Assembly: GCA_009829735.1 (NCBI GenBank)
Contig: CM020620.1
Coordinates: 29,048,951-29,112,950 of the forward strand
DNA from: Pyropia yezoensis
Lineage: Eukaryota; Rhodophyta; Bangiophyceae; Bangiales; Bangiaceae
DNA length: 64,000 nt
Direction of reading: 5' to 3'
The notes beneath the pieces were generated by a model that saw only the letters and a program-made list of their open reading frames with translations, had not been told where the DNA came from and searched no databases. The position numbers and the translations under genes are program-made. This document shows, piece by piece, positions 63,101 through 64,000 of this stretch. How positions within the stretch are numbered: position 1 is the stretch's first letter; each line of letters starts with the position of its first letter.

Positions 63101-64000
63101 CTTTCTTAACATCCGTCGTACCCCTTCGGCTACGGAAGAAGGAAGGTGGTCGAGGTCAGCCTCGGCCAGTGCCTTCAATGCTTCTTGGTCCTTCGGCGGA
63201 ATATCCGCCGGTAATGATGGTCGACTAGGCTTCCCGTCATCGGGTTGCTGTTGCTCGGTGGTCTCGGCGACCGCCAGCACCTCAAGTGGGTCCACTTGAC
63301 CTTCCTTGTCAGGGGTAAGGATATCTCCTTCGTAGAGCTCGGCAATCCCGAGGATAGTTCCCTTCGGGAGGGTGACTGCCTTACGGCGATAGTTCGCCAT
63401 CACTAGGAGGGACGACCCTCCTGATGGGAGGTCTATGAGACCGTTGGCCATGGTCAACCCATGGCGCTTGTACGTCCGCAAGTTGGACTTGACTCTACAG
63501 ATGCCTGCGAGGTCACAGTTAACCGGGAGGACTGTCTCCGACAACGGCTCAAAGCGAGTTCGCTTTGCCAACCGAAGTGTCTTCGGCTCGACACTTGCGT
63601 ACACCTCAGCCACGTTAACGTGGCTCCCTTGTAGCGTCAGGTCCCTGACGATAGCCGTGTGTCCTCGCTTCGTCCCGTCGGCTTCTTGAAGCTCGACGGT
63701 CCTCCGGCCTGGCCGGATTGCATCAACGTGAACGTTGATGAAGGTGCACCCCAGTATGCAGGGCACCGATAGGGTCTCACACACCAGGAAGTCGACTTCC
63801 GTAGTGAGTTCCCCGATGGTCACCCGCAGCGACATCGCTGCAGTCGTACGAATGAGGCGACCATTCGCGTCCTTGATGGTGGGTCCCCGAGTCACTCTGA
63901 CTCGCGGAAGCCACTTGTCCGGGAGGGTATCCTTCCGGATAAGGTTGGGTCCAGCCCCTGTATCCAGTACAGGGTAGTACGATCGTGTCGACTGGGGGTC
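60134..64000 (-). CDS. pol of element C, partial at the window edge
   Basis: Minus-strand polyprotein, open from the window edge to the stop at 60134. It begins in the protease (LDTGAGPNLI near 63960) and runs through RT (YLDDVIVFS near 62560), RNase H, integrase (LSDNGANL near 61015) and the chromodomain-like end (KVMWVGYDSPTWEQ). It is nearly identical in protein sequence to pol of A and looks whole as far as seen. Confidence 0.96.
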   Translation of the reverse strand, partial: DPQSTRSYYPVLDTGAGPNLIRKDTLPDKWLPRVRVTRGPTIKDANGRLIRTTAAMSLRVTIGELTTEVDFLVCETLSVPCILGCTFINVHVDAIRPGRRTVELQEADGTKRGHTAIVRDLTLQGSHVNVAEVYASVEPKTLRLAKRTRFEPLSETVLPVNCDLAGICRVKSNLRTYKRHGLTMANGLIDLPSGGSSLLVMANYRRKAVTLPKGTILGIAELYEGDILTPDKEGQVDPLEVLAVAETTEQQQPDDGKPSRPSLPADIPPKDQEALKALAEADLDHLPSSVAEGVRRMLRKHDVMWTGGALGTIGATQHRIDLVPGARPARSQPHRAGPMQREIVDGEVKRMSEAKVIRPSMSEWGAPVVIVPKKDQTPRFCIDYRRLNLVTKKDSYPLPRMDECIDSLGEATVFTTIDCNAGYWQIPVADEDIPKTAFVCHSGVYEFLRMPFGLSNAPATFQRAIDIILSGVKWRNCLVYLDDVIVFSRNMDDHVQHVDEVLTLLRNAGVTLRLKKCAFFQQTVEYLGHQITPGKLGVLEASTRALRDARFPNTQTQLKSFLGMCNVYRRFVKDFARIAKPLTVLTSSTLPKVLQPPSPSEEEAFESLKRALLSPPVLALPHRRGTFVIDVDACDTQVGCTLLQGETLIGTDNVIPDLRPVGYFSRTLNPAERNYSATERECLGVIWAVQLLRPYLEGSRFIVRSDHEPLRWLLNLGDKDSDSHGRLARWRPKMAEHDYRTVYKAGSTHHLGDALSRLDTPSGDTRPVDEDIPVVPVCMVGNATQGMVDHTMAHRACPLSLADFREAQANDDDCKRHRANFLAGTAGIFSENEDGLIYRRAPADGRHQVVVPVSLRQAVMEREHENPTAGHPGGSRMFAAMRRFFYWPAMAVDVVDHVRGCHPCARNRMSLHRHASAMKLFPPDRPNEQVAIDILGPLPVTEEGNRYILVMSNRFTKLSRAAAIPNDTAYTIMNAVVDHWISAYGVMKQLLSDNGANLTSAFCTKVLGMFGIEPRRASDYHPQTNGQVERFNRTIVKMLQCYVAEHTNTWDRLLSVLTLAYNARPHRSTNIAPLEWVMPLGVGNLTLPPGRCTRYDTPKGRPAERIHLAWLAKLSWMIPKLKGALDRTQLRYKKNFDARLRVRNATLITGDWVYIRHQKFRGNKLMQPVKGPYQILHRDDHSVILHSDTEIQRISVNDVTPAPKPEQPQPVPAGLLHEALTTHRSDDPVGPDGIPYQVESVVGHTDPDLPGPWYVKVMWVGYDSPTWEQAANIPRQLLMPYMRRRRLL

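Larger units (their letters stand above)
56331..64000 (-). mobile_element. Ty3/gypsy element C, second member of the A family (runs off the right edge)
   Basis: Minus-strand relative of element A. Present are the 3' LTR (56331-56693), polypurine tract (56696-56705), antisense-ORF leader, antisense ORF (57285-59654, plus strand), hairpins and palindromes, and pol up to the window edge. Everything in view looks whole. The amino-acid sequence of pol is nearly identical to that of A. Gag and the 5' LTR lie outside the window. Confidence 0.96.

Overview
The window looks like nuclear DNA of a GC-rich, repeat-laden alga. A bangiophyte red alga (Porphyra/Pyropia-like) is my best guess: genes are long and intronless, protein composition is very rich in Ala/Gly/Pro, long G/C homopolymer runs occur in non-coding DNA, and there is a bacterial-type fused glycyl-tRNA synthetase of the organellar kind. 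This is inference; no species marker is present.

Layout. 1-5488: left-truncated minus-strand Ty3/gypsy element (E), inserted in an AAA-ATPase-like gene whose remnant is 5489-5953. 5954-9489: no supported gene, one 190-bp tandem duplication. 9490-10825: decayed plus-strand coding blocks of unknown family. 10936-28724: an old minus-strand Ty3/gypsy element (B) that received two later insertions: a complete young element A (16034-26852, 362-bp LTRs, 5-bp target duplication) and a solo LTR of B's own family (27003-27567). 28725-35327: mostly non-coding GC-rich DNA with a hAT-type MITE (30629-30957), a broken Myb/SANT-like coding block (about 32500-32900) and a minisatellite.

The host gene island is 35328-41262. 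It holds an unknown Ala/Pro-rich acidic protein (35328-37246, plus) and, tail-to-tail with it, glycyl-tRNA synthetase alpha-beta fusion (37669-41262, minus). Then come a PIF/Harbinger deletion derivative with a 3-bp target duplication and a large palindrome (43827-44579), an inverted-repeat pair (44702-45664), a G-run tandem array (47130-47818), and a NAM/Myb-like gene of PIF/Harbinger-ORF1 type (48178-50851) split in frame by a solo LTR of the E family (49280-49850).

The right end has a minus-strand chromovirus of a different clade (D, to 55576) and a second member of the A family (C, 56331 to the window end, minus strand).

The most notable system is the A/C family. Besides gag and a chromodomain pol, both copies carry a further protein of about 789 aa. 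It is encoded on the opposite strand between pol and the 3' LTR, has its own TATA-bearing leader, and is separated from pol by conserved palindromes and hairpins. Differences between the two copies of this antisense ORF fall mostly at synonymous positions in the part I aligned by eye. Elements E, A and (degraded) B also share one primer-binding site although their LTRs are unrelated.
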